Assembly: GCA_028023455.1 (NCBI GenBank)
Contig: JAQFVV010006354.1
Coordinates: forward strand, 250,001-314,000
Source: Epiperipatus broadwayi
Taxonomy: Eukaryota > Onychophora > Udeonychophora > Euonychophora > Peripatidae
Direction of reading: 5' to 3'
DNA length: 64,000 nucleotides
The notes beneath the pieces are model-generated. The model saw only the letters and a program-made list of their open reading frames with translations, did not search any database and was not told where the DNA came from. Position numbers and translations under genes: made by a program. Positions within the stretch are counted from its first letter, which is position 1, and each line of letters opens with the position of its first letter. Below are positions 1 through 11,868 of the stretch, one piece after another.

Positions 1-3000
1 TTATTAATAACATTCAACACTCGACTACCAAATATGTACCGATCAAAAAAACACTTTATTATTATTTTTTGAAGAAGAAAGAAAATCCCTTAGGCGCCAG
101 CTAATTACTTTAGAATTAGCATGTCCATCTGACTAGTACAATTCGATGCCTAAACGTCCACTAGCTCAGTCTGTTCCAAAAACAAAACAAAGGTATATCT
201 TAAACGACCACCTGTTCTAAACTGCTACTATTTTCTAAAACTAAAATAATTTCCCCCAAACTATTCTAAATAATACTTTCCTCTTTTAAAACTAATAATA
301 AAAACATTATACTGAATGCTAAACATTTATAGATTTAACTTGGCTGAATCTTTTTAAAATATTATTAATGATTGGATTTTTTCCCTCCTACTCTTATTAA
401 GAAAATAAATATTGATACTTACCCACACGTATCAGGAATAAACATAAATATTTTAAGAAAATAATTTAAATATTTTACTTTATTTTAAAATAAATGCATC
501 GTTTTATCTTATAATGAAACACACATACATTTTTTTTAAAGATTAAAATAAGCATTTTAATTTATTACTTAAGCAAATAAATTATACGCGTTACATCATA
601 TTTTATTATTATTACTTTTTTAAGTTTAAGTTTAAAATCAAATCACACATACATGCATGCCAAAAATATTTCATAGAAGCTGCGTTTATTTATTTTATTA
701 TTCAAAACATTATCTTCTGAAGTTTAAAGTTTATTTTTTTTAAAAAGTTTAATTCAAAAAGTTCAAAAGTTCTTTCAATAAAGTCTATCTTTATTTTTAA
801 AAGAAATTGGAATGTTTATATATCAAAGTCAAATAATTACCTAGGTTTATAAATACGTCAGAAACAGTATAATGGAATTATCTTTTAATTCCTCGACGAC
901 TGGTAAAATTCTTTCATAGATCCTGTGTCCTAATATTTCCGTGGCTGGTTTGGCATTTCCCGCACTCCGCTGTCCGTGTAGTCTATTTTAACATGATTAC
1001 CTTCCGAACTAATCGCAGATCTTAAATGCGTAGAGAGCGGCTTTCGGTCAACTGCAAATAAATTGATTTTTAACAGTGCAACATTTTGGAAATATTTCAA
1101 AAATATTTTATTAAAATGAGAAAGTCCGAACCAAGAATGAACAAAATTGAGCTATTTATACTTTTTTAAACAATGGGAAACTTTATTTTTAGCAGCAGCA
1201 TTCGTTTTTATGAAAATAAAATCAGCTTCTAGCATCTACTTTTTATTAAAAATTGCGTACACACACGCACATATATATATATTTATTTATTTATTATAAA
1301 ACAAAATCTCTTTATTATTTTATTAAAAATTCATTTAAAAATATTTAAATCATTTATTTATTACAAGATTTTTTCCTTCTTTTAAACAAAAAAAAATATT
1401 TTATTTTAAACAGCTTGTTATTTTAAAATAACTTATTATTTTAAACAGTGTTTACAGTTTATTTTATTCAATACAAAAATTCCCCCTCCCCCCTCTACTC
1501 TTTAGTTTTTACATTTTATTCTCTGAATATTAAACTTTTATATTTTTAAACATGGAATTCATAATAAATTAATTACATATCAATGTACTTTGGTACAATA
1601 TGTAATATATTTTTTCATAATACTAACTCCAATTTCACTTTATTCTGGCTTTATAAGTTTGTGCATTCTGTTTAAAATTTTTTTCAAAGTTTTCTTTAGT
1701 AATATGCCCATTCAGCTCAACCTCACAAGTTTTATATATAATTGTTTTTTTTAAAAAAAAAATGAAGAGAAACAAAAGCAAAATAAATTGTAATGATAAG
1801 GATTTATTTATTATTCACTCTCTGTAAGATTGAATATATATATTATGTTAAAATAGACTCGCGGGGTTGATTGTTCTAAAACTCTCCTGTTTAATTATTT
1901 TTATTTTTGTTCATGAAAGATTGCAATAAAGAATGAAGTGTTAATTACTATCATCGCCAAAGAAACCAAACAATTATACATATTAATTTTGTTTGAAGTG
2001 TATATGGGAAAGCATAACTGACTAATCAAATAAATAATTAATTAAATATCTCATTTGATATTTATAACCTGATGCAGGGGAATTAAACGGTTAAAGTTAT
2101 ATTAAACACAATTTTTATTCTCATATGTATATTGTACTGCTGGCATAGCTTAACAATTCTCCAGTATTTCAAATGCTTGGTCATTCGGAAATCTTCAAGA
2201 ATCCGAAGTTTTCCCTTCCTTTTGAAATCATTCATAATCAGGGATTATACTCTTTGTGGAATGCAAGGCTAAGGTTTTGGATGCTCTATGAAGAGATCAT
2301 GCCCCAGCTCCAAAATCACCAAACCTACTTCAACCTTCATACCATTTCGCCATACGTGCAAATGTAATCTTCTTCATGAAAATACGTTCAATGATGAAAC
2401 TATTCTTAGACCAGCTGGGGATTTCCTACATATATGTTTAACCTTTCTATGTTAGTAGTTACAATATCCATTCATTAAATTGTTTTGTTTGTTCTATCCC
2501 ATTAAGAAATAAGGGTATGAGAAGTGTGAATCATATTAGGAGTATTGTATAGATTCTTGTAGTGCGCTTGGTTTAAAGCTGTGTACCCTTTTAAAATTAA
2601 TGAACCATTACTATATATGCATATATTTTTTATTCTCTAATAATAGTCAAAGTAAAATATATGTAAAATATAAAAATAAAATAAATGTTTTTTTTTTTGC
2701 TATAAATAAAAGTGGTTTATAACTTTGAACTTATGGCTCCTATTAATTTAAATCATTCATCAATCTTTTCATTTCTTGTGTAAAGAGAGTTTATTTTGGC
2801 AAAGTGAATTTGTGCACATGACCTAAAGCAACATATTGTATAACTCCTGTTAACAACAATTAAGAATTATTCAGTGTTAATGTAATAAATATAAATCTAT
2901 CTAAAGTGAAATTGCTATATGTAGATATACATTGTATTCATGCTAGTTTTATATTAAAATACATTAAAAATCCAATCCAGAGTTCAAATCTTTATTTTGG

Positions 3001-3470
3001 TTAGATTTTAAATATAAAAAGATTTTATATAATTATGTTTTATTATAATTCATATATCTTATTCACGGATCCATCCTCAACAATCCTAGTTTGAGTCTCA
3101 TGTCTCTGTACCGCTGTGTGGCATCCGGTACACTAAATCATGATAATATTATCATTATTAATTAATAGATTTAAACTTTTTTTCATTTTATATACAGAAC
3201 AAATAATGAAGTATTTTTTATTAATCATACTAAATATTTTCTTAATTTTAACAAACCTTTAGAAATATTAAAACGAACATAAATTATCTTATTCTTAATT
3301 AATTTTATTCTATTATTTATTTTTTCAATATTTTTATTACAAAACAAACTATAAATAACATCCTTAGATAGTCATCTATAAAACATTCATATTGATCATA
3401 GTAAATAACTCTTCATTTAAACATAATTTAATTACTGTATGAATTGTATTATTAATAAAATTTATTTTAC
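1..3470. other. AT-rich intergenic DNA, no gene seen
   Basis: The stretch is A+T-rich with short A/T runs and (TA)n and (TTTA)n patches near 1265-1295. A patch of more balanced composition lies at about 890-1075, but I could not read a convincing protein there on either strand. A short open frame at 2173-2367 resembles no family I know and is probably chance. Confidence 0.6.
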
Positions 3471-3474
3471 AATT

Positions 3475-3965
3475 ATTATCAATACCAGAATACCAATTAT
3501 TTAATAGATCATAAAACTTTTTCTATAAACAGAAGTTTCTTTTACTATTCTATTATTACTACTTATTTTTTTAATTGTAGCATCCATATATTCAAATAAT
3601 ATTAGCATTTTCTTTTTCCATAGTAAATTTTATTTTATTCTCTTTACTATTAGTATAATTCAAAAAATTGTCTGCTTTTCTCTTATTTCCATGAAACATT
3701 AAAAAAATAATCATCCACATATCCCACATTAAAAATTGGCCTATTATTATTATAAACAAGATATTCTTTCAAAATTATACAGTGACACTACCACTAAATA
3801 TCCACAAACTAGTTTGTATAGTTAAACCTCTTTTTGTTTATAAGATCTATTTCCATATTTAAAAATAATGTCCTTACAATAAATCACCAAAATTCCATAT
3901 AATTGAAAACTTTCTATTTTAATTTAATTTCCTTATTCCTTATACATAATTCTGTAACTGTATTA
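3475..3965 (-). pseudogene. Penelope-like reverse transcriptase fragment
   Basis: Remnant of the reverse transcriptase of a Penelope-like element, a retroelement class whose protein joins RT to a GIY-YIG endonuclease. On the minus strand several family landmarks appear in the right order, though in changing frames. A YKQK-type stretch precedes a degraded PMGSPL-like block. Then come YVDD at about 3710-3721 (catalytic aspartates kept), IKFTMEKE at about 3609-3632, a block matching the LPFLD-type motif, and TSVYRK at about 3520-3539. At least three frameshifts and several stops separate the blocks, so the copy is dead. The RT is normally several hundred residues and only the palm-to-thumb part is visible. 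The endonuclease part does not follow downstream. The assignment rests on motif order, not a database search. Confidence 0.75.
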
Positions 3966-4049
3966 ACAGTAACTTCCAGATTAATATTCATCCCAACTAT
4001 CTAATTTTACAAAATACATATTCTTAAAATCTTTGAAGGTTTGTAATGA

Positions 4050-4600
4050 TGGTATATTATAAGATGTCATGTGTTGGACTATTTCCATCATTATGAGTGA
4101 ATGTTGAATGTATAGAAAATTTTAAATCTTTATTTAAACTTTTCAAATACAAATAACTTATAAGTAATAACACACAAATAGACAATACAGGTTAGTATTT
4201 ACACAATATATAATTACACTCTTCTTCAGGTGTTTCTGGCTCTATTCACAGTGACAATATTCACTTAGAAGTTGAACTCATACCTTTAGATTTTTTTGAG
4301 TAGTATTATTCTCCACTCTTCTTCAGGGGTTGCTGGCCTATATGCATATTGACAATATTCGCTTAGAAGTTGAACTCGCATCTTTAGATTCTTGAATATC
4401 AAATTTAAGGCAAATGCTCTACCAACTGAGTTTTTCCGTCAAAGGCAATGTATAGTATTATTCTCCACTCTTCTTCAGATGTTGCTGGCCTATATGCACA
4501 GTGACTATTCGCTTATAAGTTGAATTCACACATTTAGATTTTTGAATATTGAATTTAAGGCAAATGCTCTACCAACTGAGCTATTCTGTCAAAGGCAACA
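4050..4600 (-). mobile_element. tRNA-derived SINE with three tandem heads
   Basis: Read on the minus strand, this starts with a tRNA-like head. Its A box (TAGCTCAGTTGGTAGAGC form) is at 4566-4583, followed by a weaker B box (GAGTTCAACTTC type) and a linker mentioning CTGAAGAAGAGTGGAG. The head-plus-linker of about 150 bp is repeated: a second A box sits at 4416-4433, and a third partial head lacking the A box ends near 4215. A shared body then runs to about 4060. The same body and linker occur in the opposite orientation at 7840-8050, which shows this is an interspersed family. RNA polymerase III promoters of this design drive SINE transcription; whether this copy is active cannot be told. 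Confidence 0.75.
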
Positions 4601-4636
4601 TATAGTAGAAATTTGATATATTTATATATGAGGGTT

Positions 4637-4647
4637 GGTTCAAATCC
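4637..4647 (+). promoter_or_regulatory. isolated B-box-like sequence
   Basis: GGTTCAAATCC matches the internal Pol III B box of tRNA genes and tRNA-derived SINEs. No good A box lies at the expected spacing upstream on the same strand, so it is probably a decayed SINE head or chance. Confidence 0.3.
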
Positions 4648-4734
4648 TCCTGAGTCCTTTCTTTTATATCGAGGCTAATTAGGTTTTTTTATTTATTTTA
4701 ATTTTTTCCTAAGAGCAAGTTTTATTAGAGGCTT

Positions 4735-4932
4735 TCATACATTGGGTATTGCCACACTGGGTTTACTTATAGGATTATTTACCATTGTCATTTGAGCAGC
4801 CTCCTTGAATTTTTTTCTATGCATTTTTTTCTTTTTATCCAATATCTTTGTATTTTCCCGATTAAACATATGGTCATTAGTACATACATGATCTGCTATG
4901 GTAAACACATGTTTTTTTTCTATTTTAACCAT
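4735..4932 (-). pseudogene. Penelope-like element C-terminal fragment
   Basis: A 65-codon open frame resembles the region close to the C-terminus of Penelope-type proteins, past the GIY-YIG domain. It carries an IADHV..NDHMFN block, then ENTKILD, a basic KKFKEAA block, and NPISKPSVAIP near the end, which corresponds to the family's QPSVDIPPIW-like terminus. The piece is upstream (in minus-strand sense) of the Penelope reverse transcriptase at 3475-3965, the reverse of normal domain order. It is therefore most simply a separate copy or a rearranged one. Only this fragment is visible and it is non-functional. Family memory, not a search, supports the call. Confidence 0.55.
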
Positions 4933-4959
4933 TAGTTTTTACTCTTTCAATCACTGTTC

Positions 4960-6730
4960 AACAGGGTGACAGGTCTCACTAAACCCTGATTGAAGGAGAA
5001 TGGATAGAAGGCGTATTAATGTATTTTTAAAAAAAAACCCAACCCTAAAAAATAAAAAAAGGCAAAGGTTGAAAAATTATACTTATAATTTTGAATGAGA
5101 TTGTGATGGTTATGTATTTTTTTTTCACATGCACATGTTATTTCATAGATGCAGTTTTTGTTTTTTAGCATTTCTAGTTAGAAGTAAGCATTCCTCAATG
5201 TGTGGTATGGCTTTGGAACGCAGTTCTAATGTTATATTGACTGCAGATTTTCTTTAATTTGTCCACCATTCCTGGTATGCATATTGAAACAGTAAGATTC
5301 GTATTCGAATCTTAAGTTTCACCTTTTTCTATCATCTCTCACTCACCAGTCTATCCTGCCCAAATTTAAACTTTTTGGTATCGAATTGTGTGTGTAGCAA
5401 TATTAAAAATGTATATATAGAATTCACCATAAACACGCACACATTTCGATCTCAAATTTAAGGCAATAAATAAAGATAAATAATATAATTTAGATTTTTT
5501 TTAGTTATAAAAAAATATATATTTTTAACCATTTATTTTAAATTGTAAAATCCATTATTTATTGCTTTGTTTAAATTTCATTTAATAATAATTTTAGAAA
5601 TCTGATGTAATATTTAATTACATGTAAAAATAATAGTATGTTTCCCTTTTGTCTTTGAAATTTTAAAAGCATCAGTTGGTGAGAGATAATAGATTAATTA
5701 AAAAGAAAAATTCCCTAAAATCTAATTGCAAAAACTAAATGTAAAATCTAAACATAAACAATAGAACGGCAGTTTTCTCTAATTAGAATTAACAAAAATG
5801 CATTGATTATCCTCAGGGCAGATTAAGTGGAATCTAAAAATACACCAACAAAAATGTAAAGATAAGATCTAAGAAGAGAGGCCATCTTAGACTTGCTAGA
5901 AACAGGCACTTTAACTTTAGCTCTGCTCTCGATCAGTTGAGAGTCTCCAAAATATTAAATAAATTGTTCCTGCCATGGTATGACCGAGTAAAAGCACCCA
6001 GACTATTCTCCGCCCAGGAGATGGCCTATCGGATGCCAAATCTTCCATTGCTTTTCATAAATTCAACCATGAAGATCTGCTGTCAAATAATGAGAAAGCT
6101 GCTGTTGCTGTTAAATTAAATGAACCACCTAAACACAGGAAAGAACTGCTAATCATGAACAATTTGCTACTAACCAATGGAATTGGAAAACTTCTCATAA
6201 ACAGGTACCTGTGTCCAAATTCTCTAGAGTACTCTACTAATATGCTATAGCTCATTCTTCATACAAAATGTAAAATTATCATTTGTAAAACTAAAATTTA
6301 ATGATTAATTTATTGTGTAAATTTCTCTAATAATCTAGCTTACCTCACTCTATCTTTCTTGGGTACGTATTTCTAAAATCTATATTTTATCATATAATTA
6401 TTGCATGCTCATAATTTTCTAAGTTTAAATCTATGATCGCTTGAAACAGTGAATGCGTGTCAAATTTTCATTAATATTTACTTTTATAAATAACTTAATT
6501 TTCATATAAATCGACACGCATTCAATGCTTCATTTATTGTAATGCAGGGGTCTACTACTTCGCAAATGGCTGGTGTATTAGTTGTAATAATAACCTAGTT
6601 TATATATGTTTTATATTTATTAAATCTTAATAATTCCATAAAATTTGCATTTCTTTGAGAGTCGCTAATGTTCTTTATTAAATGTTGATAATGTAGGGCC
6701 GAGTTAGAAAATATATTTGTCTTGACAGGA
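4960..6730. other. No confident gene; one exon-like patch
   Basis: Mostly AT-rich. A less A+T-rich patch at 5890-6255 has open frames broken by a frameshift, and one ends at a splice-donor-like CAG/GTACCT near 6206. I could not assign it to a family. An imperfect inverted repeat with a shared GAATGCGTGTC core has arms near 6443-6466 and 6510-6533. Confidence 0.4.
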
Positions 6731-6734
6731 TTGT

Positions 6735-7140
6735 TTGTACATTATACATGTGCTACGTTTAGAGACGTGATGACCCATTACAAGCCGTGAACATTCCGGA
6801 TTCTATAGGGTTGAAATTAACCCCAGTCGTCCTACACAAGCAGACATAATAAATGCTCCTGTAGGGCTTGATGACCGTCATGCAGCCAGCAGGCAATTTC
6901 GGCACGAACCGCTTGTCCCTGGTTATGCTTATGTGACACCTTACTTCTTTGGGCAGATGGCAAATGCCAGCCCATCATTCTTATAAACTCAGTCACGGCT
7001 TTGCAGTTTCAATATACTGCCATTCCATATCGCCTTTCTAGCATACTATGTGTTTTCTTTAACTAACTTTATTATACTTTATATAACTCCGTCCCTGCAT
7101 TGGTGACATAACTCGCTCTCAAATAAATGTTTGCCCCTAG
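6735..7140 (+). other. GC-richer segment with ATG-less open frame
   Basis: This segment is clearly richer in G+C than its surroundings. One plus-strand frame is open for about 70 codons from a stop near 6770 to a TAA at about 6986, with a varied, protein-like residue mix, but it has no ATG and matches no family I recognise. It is followed by CCGTCCCTG and TTGGTGACA-type sequence near 7090-7110, which could be the edge of an LTR and a primer-binding site. CCGTCCCTG also occurs near 13550. It could be an exon, an LTR remnant or neither. Confidence 0.3.
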
Positions 7141-7834
7141 TTATTAGTAAATATATCTTATAATTAAATAAATATATGTCCGCCACTACTACTTATAAAT
7201 TTTACTTTAGACTCTTGCATTGCAAAGGTATAAATCCCTCAAGGCATGCCTTAGAAATACTTGCTCGAGAATTTTAGGTAGCTAGATTACGTCATCAAAT
7301 AAATGTTTTTCTTTTGTAAACATTACAGTATCGGAAATACCGCTACTGAAGTCTTAAATATAAAATATGTCTAAATAAATAAATGTATTTCTTTAATGTA
7401 TAATAGTATCGGAAAATTCCGCTACTGAAACTTTAAATCTTAGCAAATAGTACTAGTAAATGATTTATCATTAAAATGTTTTAAATAAATAATTTCAAAC
7501 TATGTCTGCAGTTACGTTTTATTTATTCGATACCCATTCTATATAATATTTCCTCAATTATGTAAATATAGATGTTTAATTAATATTAGTGTGATTATTG
7601 GTTAACTCGAAAATAAAATCATGAATCTCTTGCATATCCCTGACCACCGTGCCTAAAGAAATGTTTACTAATGTCACATCAGATGTGTTGTTTCATAGAT
7701 TGTATTGTGGAACCAATAAACTATGTTCGAACTTAGTACTACGGGTGGCTTCGCTACCTAGATGGTGCTGCAGTTCTGTGTGGTGGTCGAATTCTGCACT
7801 ATGTTAATGAGTCACACGTTTTCTGACTGTTACA

Positions 7835-8050
7835 ATATATTGTCACTGTGCATATAGGCCAGCAACACCTGTAGAAGAGTGGAGAATACTCCTACTCGAA
7901 ATGTTGTGTAATTACTAACCTGTATTGTCTATTTGTATGTTATTAATAATAAGTTATTTGTATTTGGAAAGTTTAAATAAAATTTAAAATTTTCTATTCA
8001 TTCAACATCCACTCATAAATGATGGAAATAGTCCAATATATCACATCTTA
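7835..8050 (+). mobile_element. SINE body, copy of the 4.06-4.6 kb family
   Basis: From TGTCACTGTGCATATAGGCC onward this copies, in opposite orientation, the linker and body of the SINE at 4050-4260, including the ATTTGTATTTGGAAAG-like stretch and the end near ATGATGGAAATAGTCC. The tRNA-like head with its A box is missing, so it is a 5'-truncated or 5'-decayed copy. The two copies differ by scattered substitutions and small indels, which indicates an old family. Confidence 0.7.
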
Positions 8051-8210
8051 AAATCTTTATTTTACAAAAATTTATTCAATTTATTAATAAACTGTCAAGA
8101 ATTACCAACACTATTTTTTTATATAAAGTTATATATCTTTTAAAAACCTTTTTATAAATCCATTTCCATATAATAGTTGGAGAATTATTCTAATTTATAA
8201 TACTTCATTT

Positions 8211-8465
8211 ATATGAATTTTTTCTACAGTACAGGCTTTTTCATACCTGCACTCCAATATGTAATATATAGGGGTTTGAATTCAGACTTTCACACGACCC
8301 TCAACTATCTACGCTATCTCGTACTGCTGAGATACTTGATCACACATATGTCGACATGTGTATAATCAAGTGCAACATGTGTGTGATCAAGTGTGTCAGC
8401 AATATGAGATAGCATGGATAGTTGAGGGTCATGTGAAAGTCTGAGTTCAAACCCCCTATATAATA
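8211..8465. repeat. Inverted pair of a second tRNA-like SINE
   Basis: Two copies of the same short element face each other. The minus-strand copy covers about 8211-8345 and the plus-strand copy about 8380-8465. Each has GAGATAGC, a GAGGGTC stretch and a B-box-like GAGTTCAAACCCC. The minus copy continues into a tail ending CTGTAGAAAAAATTCATA. The same element is found on the plus strand at 53609-53752, including that tail, so this is a repeat family and not just a local palindrome. The pair could fold into a hairpin with arms of about 85 bp. Confidence 0.7.
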
Positions 8466-8469
8466 GTTC

Positions 8470-10425
8470 ATATAATAAATCAAGATTTTTTTAAAGAAGA
8501 ATGTGCATTTGTATTGGTTTATATATATGTTGTATGTTTTATTGAATTTCATTTGAAAAGATCTATTCGTTAATGGTTGAAACCATGATTGTGGAAGAAT
8601 TTTAGTAATTTTTTTTAATCTAGTATTGTAATGTTATAGGAATTTCTGTTTTATTTATAATTACTAATATAGCATTATGCTGTATTTAATTTTTGGAATG
8701 ATTATTTAATATGATTAAAAAAAGCAAAAATACAAACAATCCTGAACTTATTGCCTCTGAAAAAAAATTGAATGCGAATTTTTTTTTTTAATAATTAAAA
8801 ATTGAATTCAGTGTTTTCGAATAATTATTACTATGTGAAGTTAAGCTGATGGCTAATATGCAAATAACTTTTTTTAATTTAAGATTGAATTTATTAGTCA
8901 CATTTTTTAAATTTAATAAATTATATAATGTGTTTTCTCTTATTGATTATTTTATTAGACTTCCCCCTTCCTCCCTAACTTTTCATAAAATTTTAATAAT
9001 TTATGCCGTTTCTGTCATCTAGTTAATGAATAGCTTTACTACTGTAAATCTTTGTTAGAAATACTTCAATTATAATCTAAAATAATTATTTGCTAAAATT
9101 AAACTCAAAATTAACTTTCACAAAGAACTTGATATAAATTTCAAATTGAGACGATGGTTGTATATACTTGTGTAATATATTCTAAGTTACTCTGCAAAGT
9201 TAACTTTAAAACTGATAGTTATAAAATTTAAATGACTTGTCATGTTACAACAATTTAAAATTTAAATGACTTGTCATGTTACAACAATTTAAGCTTTAAA
9301 TTTACATTGTTAGTTTAAAAAACAAAAACAAATTAGGTTTAAAGGGTTTGAAAATGATGCTCTTTGGCAGTTAAACAATTGCAGGCACGCAAGTTTATAT
9401 GCAAGATAATTTAGTAAGTTAAATTTTAATTTTGCTTTTAAGATTTTACTTAGCATCTACTTCTATTTAAAGTTACTTTTTAAATAAATGAATATTTTAG
9501 TTTTACTTAATTTGACTTCTATAGAGGAAAAATAAATGTTTTAATAAATTTTTACTTATTATGATGTAATATAAAATGAAATTATTGGAGGTTTTAAAAT
9601 GTAGTAATATTTCATTAACTTGATAGATTATAAAATGGTAGTAATACTGAGGAAATACATTGTTTTTACTCTTTTATATCTAATAATTATGAAATTCCTT
9701 TGTGAAACTATTTGTATTATAGATGAAAATGTATCTATATACATAAGTATTATGTGGGTACATATTCATCCATTCAAGTTATCATTTTGTATTGATTAGT
9801 TATTTATCAAAATATGTATTTGAATATAAATATATATGTACACATTTATCATATATATGCATATGTATTCACATGTGCACATGGCTATATTGCACACACA
9901 TAAATGTTCCTGTAAGCATATAAAAATTTTAAGCTATTCAGAATTGATGGCTAATAAGGCATTTGAAGAGTACCCTGTTTATATAATGTTAGATTTATAC
10001 AAAAAATTAATATATGTATAATGTAAAGTAAATAATTATTTATATTTGTAATTAAAAAAGTAATATTATTATTTACTAGAAATCGTAATTTTGTTCATTT
10101 ATTCGAATTACACTGCTGTAAATAATGGCAGCACTTAATTTGTGATATTAAATCATATTTCTCAACATAGAAGGCAATTTGATTAATCTTTAGTGCTCGT
10201 TAAATATTGGGTTATTTGTTATTAAACTTGATTACTGTGCTGTTAAATATTATTTTAGTTTTACCTGATGTGAACTATGTTTACCTGAGAAACATTTTTT
10301 TTCAACTAACAGTGCCTAAATAGTTACTAGTAAGTTAATTGTTTTTGATTTCAATTGTTGATAGGGATTGGAATTTAATAATCATAATTTGTGATATTTA
10401 TATATAATTTTGTTCAAAACTCATA
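8470..10425. other. AT-rich DNA, one small tandem repeat
   Basis: I see no protein or RNA gene. A perfect tandem duplication of a 34-bp unit is present at 9223-9256 and 9257-9290. Otherwise it is A/T runs and simple sequence. Confidence 0.6.
9223..9290. repeat. Perfect 34-bp tandem duplication
   Basis: Two identical 34-bp units containing ATGACTTGTCATGTTACAAC lie head to tail. Their perfect identity suggests a recent local slippage event. Confidence 0.85.
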
Positions 10426-10742
10426 TACACCTGGGTCTTTTTATGCGGATTTTTTAATGCAATTTTGAAGTTATGCGTTTCATGTTTTTTCTTAATATCG
10501 TTTTATGAGGTTTTCTTTTATGCTATAAAGAAGTGCATATTTCACTTAAAGTCGCGATTTCCCCGTTTTATATTCACACATTAAATTTTACAAGATTATA
10601 ATGTAAATCTTTTCAAATACTATAGATGACTGTAATATTCATGTTGTGTTTTTGCATTTTAAATTACATTGTATTTTTGCTTTTTAAAGAATAATCAATT
10701 AATCATTTATTGTCCATAAGTTTATTTTTAAAAGGTAAGTAG

Positions 10743-10942
10743 CAGTGTTGGGCACAATTAAATTTGATAATTAAAAATTAAAATCTTATTTTTAATTGTA
10801 ATTAACAATTTAAAAATTAATGTGATGTGAAACAATTTATGAAATTTGATTTTTAAATGGTATTGAAAATTAAAAAATTCAAGACAATTAAAAATAATTT
10901 AATTGTTAATTGTTAGTTTTAATTAAATTTTGCCCAACACTG
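10743..10942. mobile_element. hAT-type MITE with 8-bp target duplication
   Basis: A 200-bp element begins CAGTGTTGGGCA and ends with its near-perfect reverse complement (TGCCCAACACTG), a terminus typical of hAT elements. It is flanked by gtaagtag (10735-10742) and atgagtag (10943-10950), matching at 6 of 8 positions as expected of an old 8-bp hAT target-site duplication. The interior is almost pure A/T and partly palindromic, with no coding capacity. It lies within the 5' untranslated part of the Tigger element and so inserted later. Confidence 0.8.
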
Positions 10943-11019
10943 ATGAGTAGGTGTATTTTTATTTATCATAAGTCTAAGTTGTTATTTTTATTTTTCAAGT
11001 TTTACTTTACCTAATAGAA

Positions 11020-11868
11020 AGGGAAAAACACCCAAGAAAAGATATTTCTTTGGAAAGGAAAATTTCAATTTTAGATCGTTTAGTGAGAGGAGAAGGCTCA
11101 ACAGTGATTGGAAAACATTTTAGTTTAGGTGAGTCCATTATAAAAGCAATTAAAAAAATGAAGATGCAATAAGAAAGTTTGTTATTTTTGGCACAAAACT
11201 AAACGCCAAATTATCATGATATTCAAGAGATGATTTATTAGAAAAAATGGAACGAGCACTCACACTCTGGATTGAAGAATTATCTCAAAGAAGAATTCCT
11301 TTAAGCAGTTATTTAATTCAATGAAAAGCTATTCAGTTTTATGAACAAATGAATGAATCCGAACCATCTACTTCTATTGCTTGGACTAGTTGGGAGTTTT
11401 TGGCTAGTAAAGGATGGTTAACTGGGATTTTAAAAAGGAATGCACTACATAACATGAAGATTATGGCCAAGATTGCATCAGCAAATGAAAAATCTGCCAA
11501 AAATTTTACTGAAGAATTTGAAAAACTTATTGAAGATGGTGGATATTGTCCACACCAAGTATTTAATGGTGACATAACATGACTGTTTTGGGAAAAATTG
11601 CCTAGTCAAACTTATATCACAAAGTCTGAGAAAAAAGGCAGTGGTTTTAAAGCAAGCAAAGATCAAATAACATTGTTACTTTGTAGCGATGCATCAGGAG
11701 ATCAGATGCTGAAACCTCTTGTGGTAAACTGATCTTTAAGACCATGTGCTTTAAAAGGTAAAGATAAAAAACAACTGCAGATACACTGGATATCTAATAC
11801 AAAGGATTGGGTGATAACTGCAATATTTACTGACTGGTTTAATAATTGCTTTTTACCAGAAGTAGATT
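11020..11868 (+). pseudogene. Tigger transposase, N-terminal half (TIGD1-like)
   Basis: This encodes the N-terminal half of a Tigger/TIGD1-type transposase. In order: a CENP-B/Psq helix-turn-helix (DISLERKISILDRL then GEGSTVIGKHF), a second CENP-B-like DNA-binding block (ALTLWIEELSQRRIPLSS), the SKGWL..LKRNALHN motif, and the start of the DDE_1 nuclease domain. The first catalytic block NADETG is degraded to NGDIT followed by a stop. Later blocks GFKASKDQITLLLCSDASGD and IFTDWFNNCFLPEV are well kept. Several in-frame stops and a frameshift near 11150 make it dead. It stops abruptly at PEV, where an insertion begins, and the rest of the protein resumes at 15395. Confidence 0.88.

Noticed and set aside
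4566-4583. A-box sequence considered as a real tRNA gene
   Set aside because: The downstream part cannot form the anticodon and T arms, and the unit is tandemly repeated with a SINE body attached.
5937-6119. FLPWY motif suggesting an isoleucyl-tRNA synthetase exon
   Set aside because: Only about a dozen residues resemble that enzyme and the following residues do not. A frameshift follows. Not enough to call.
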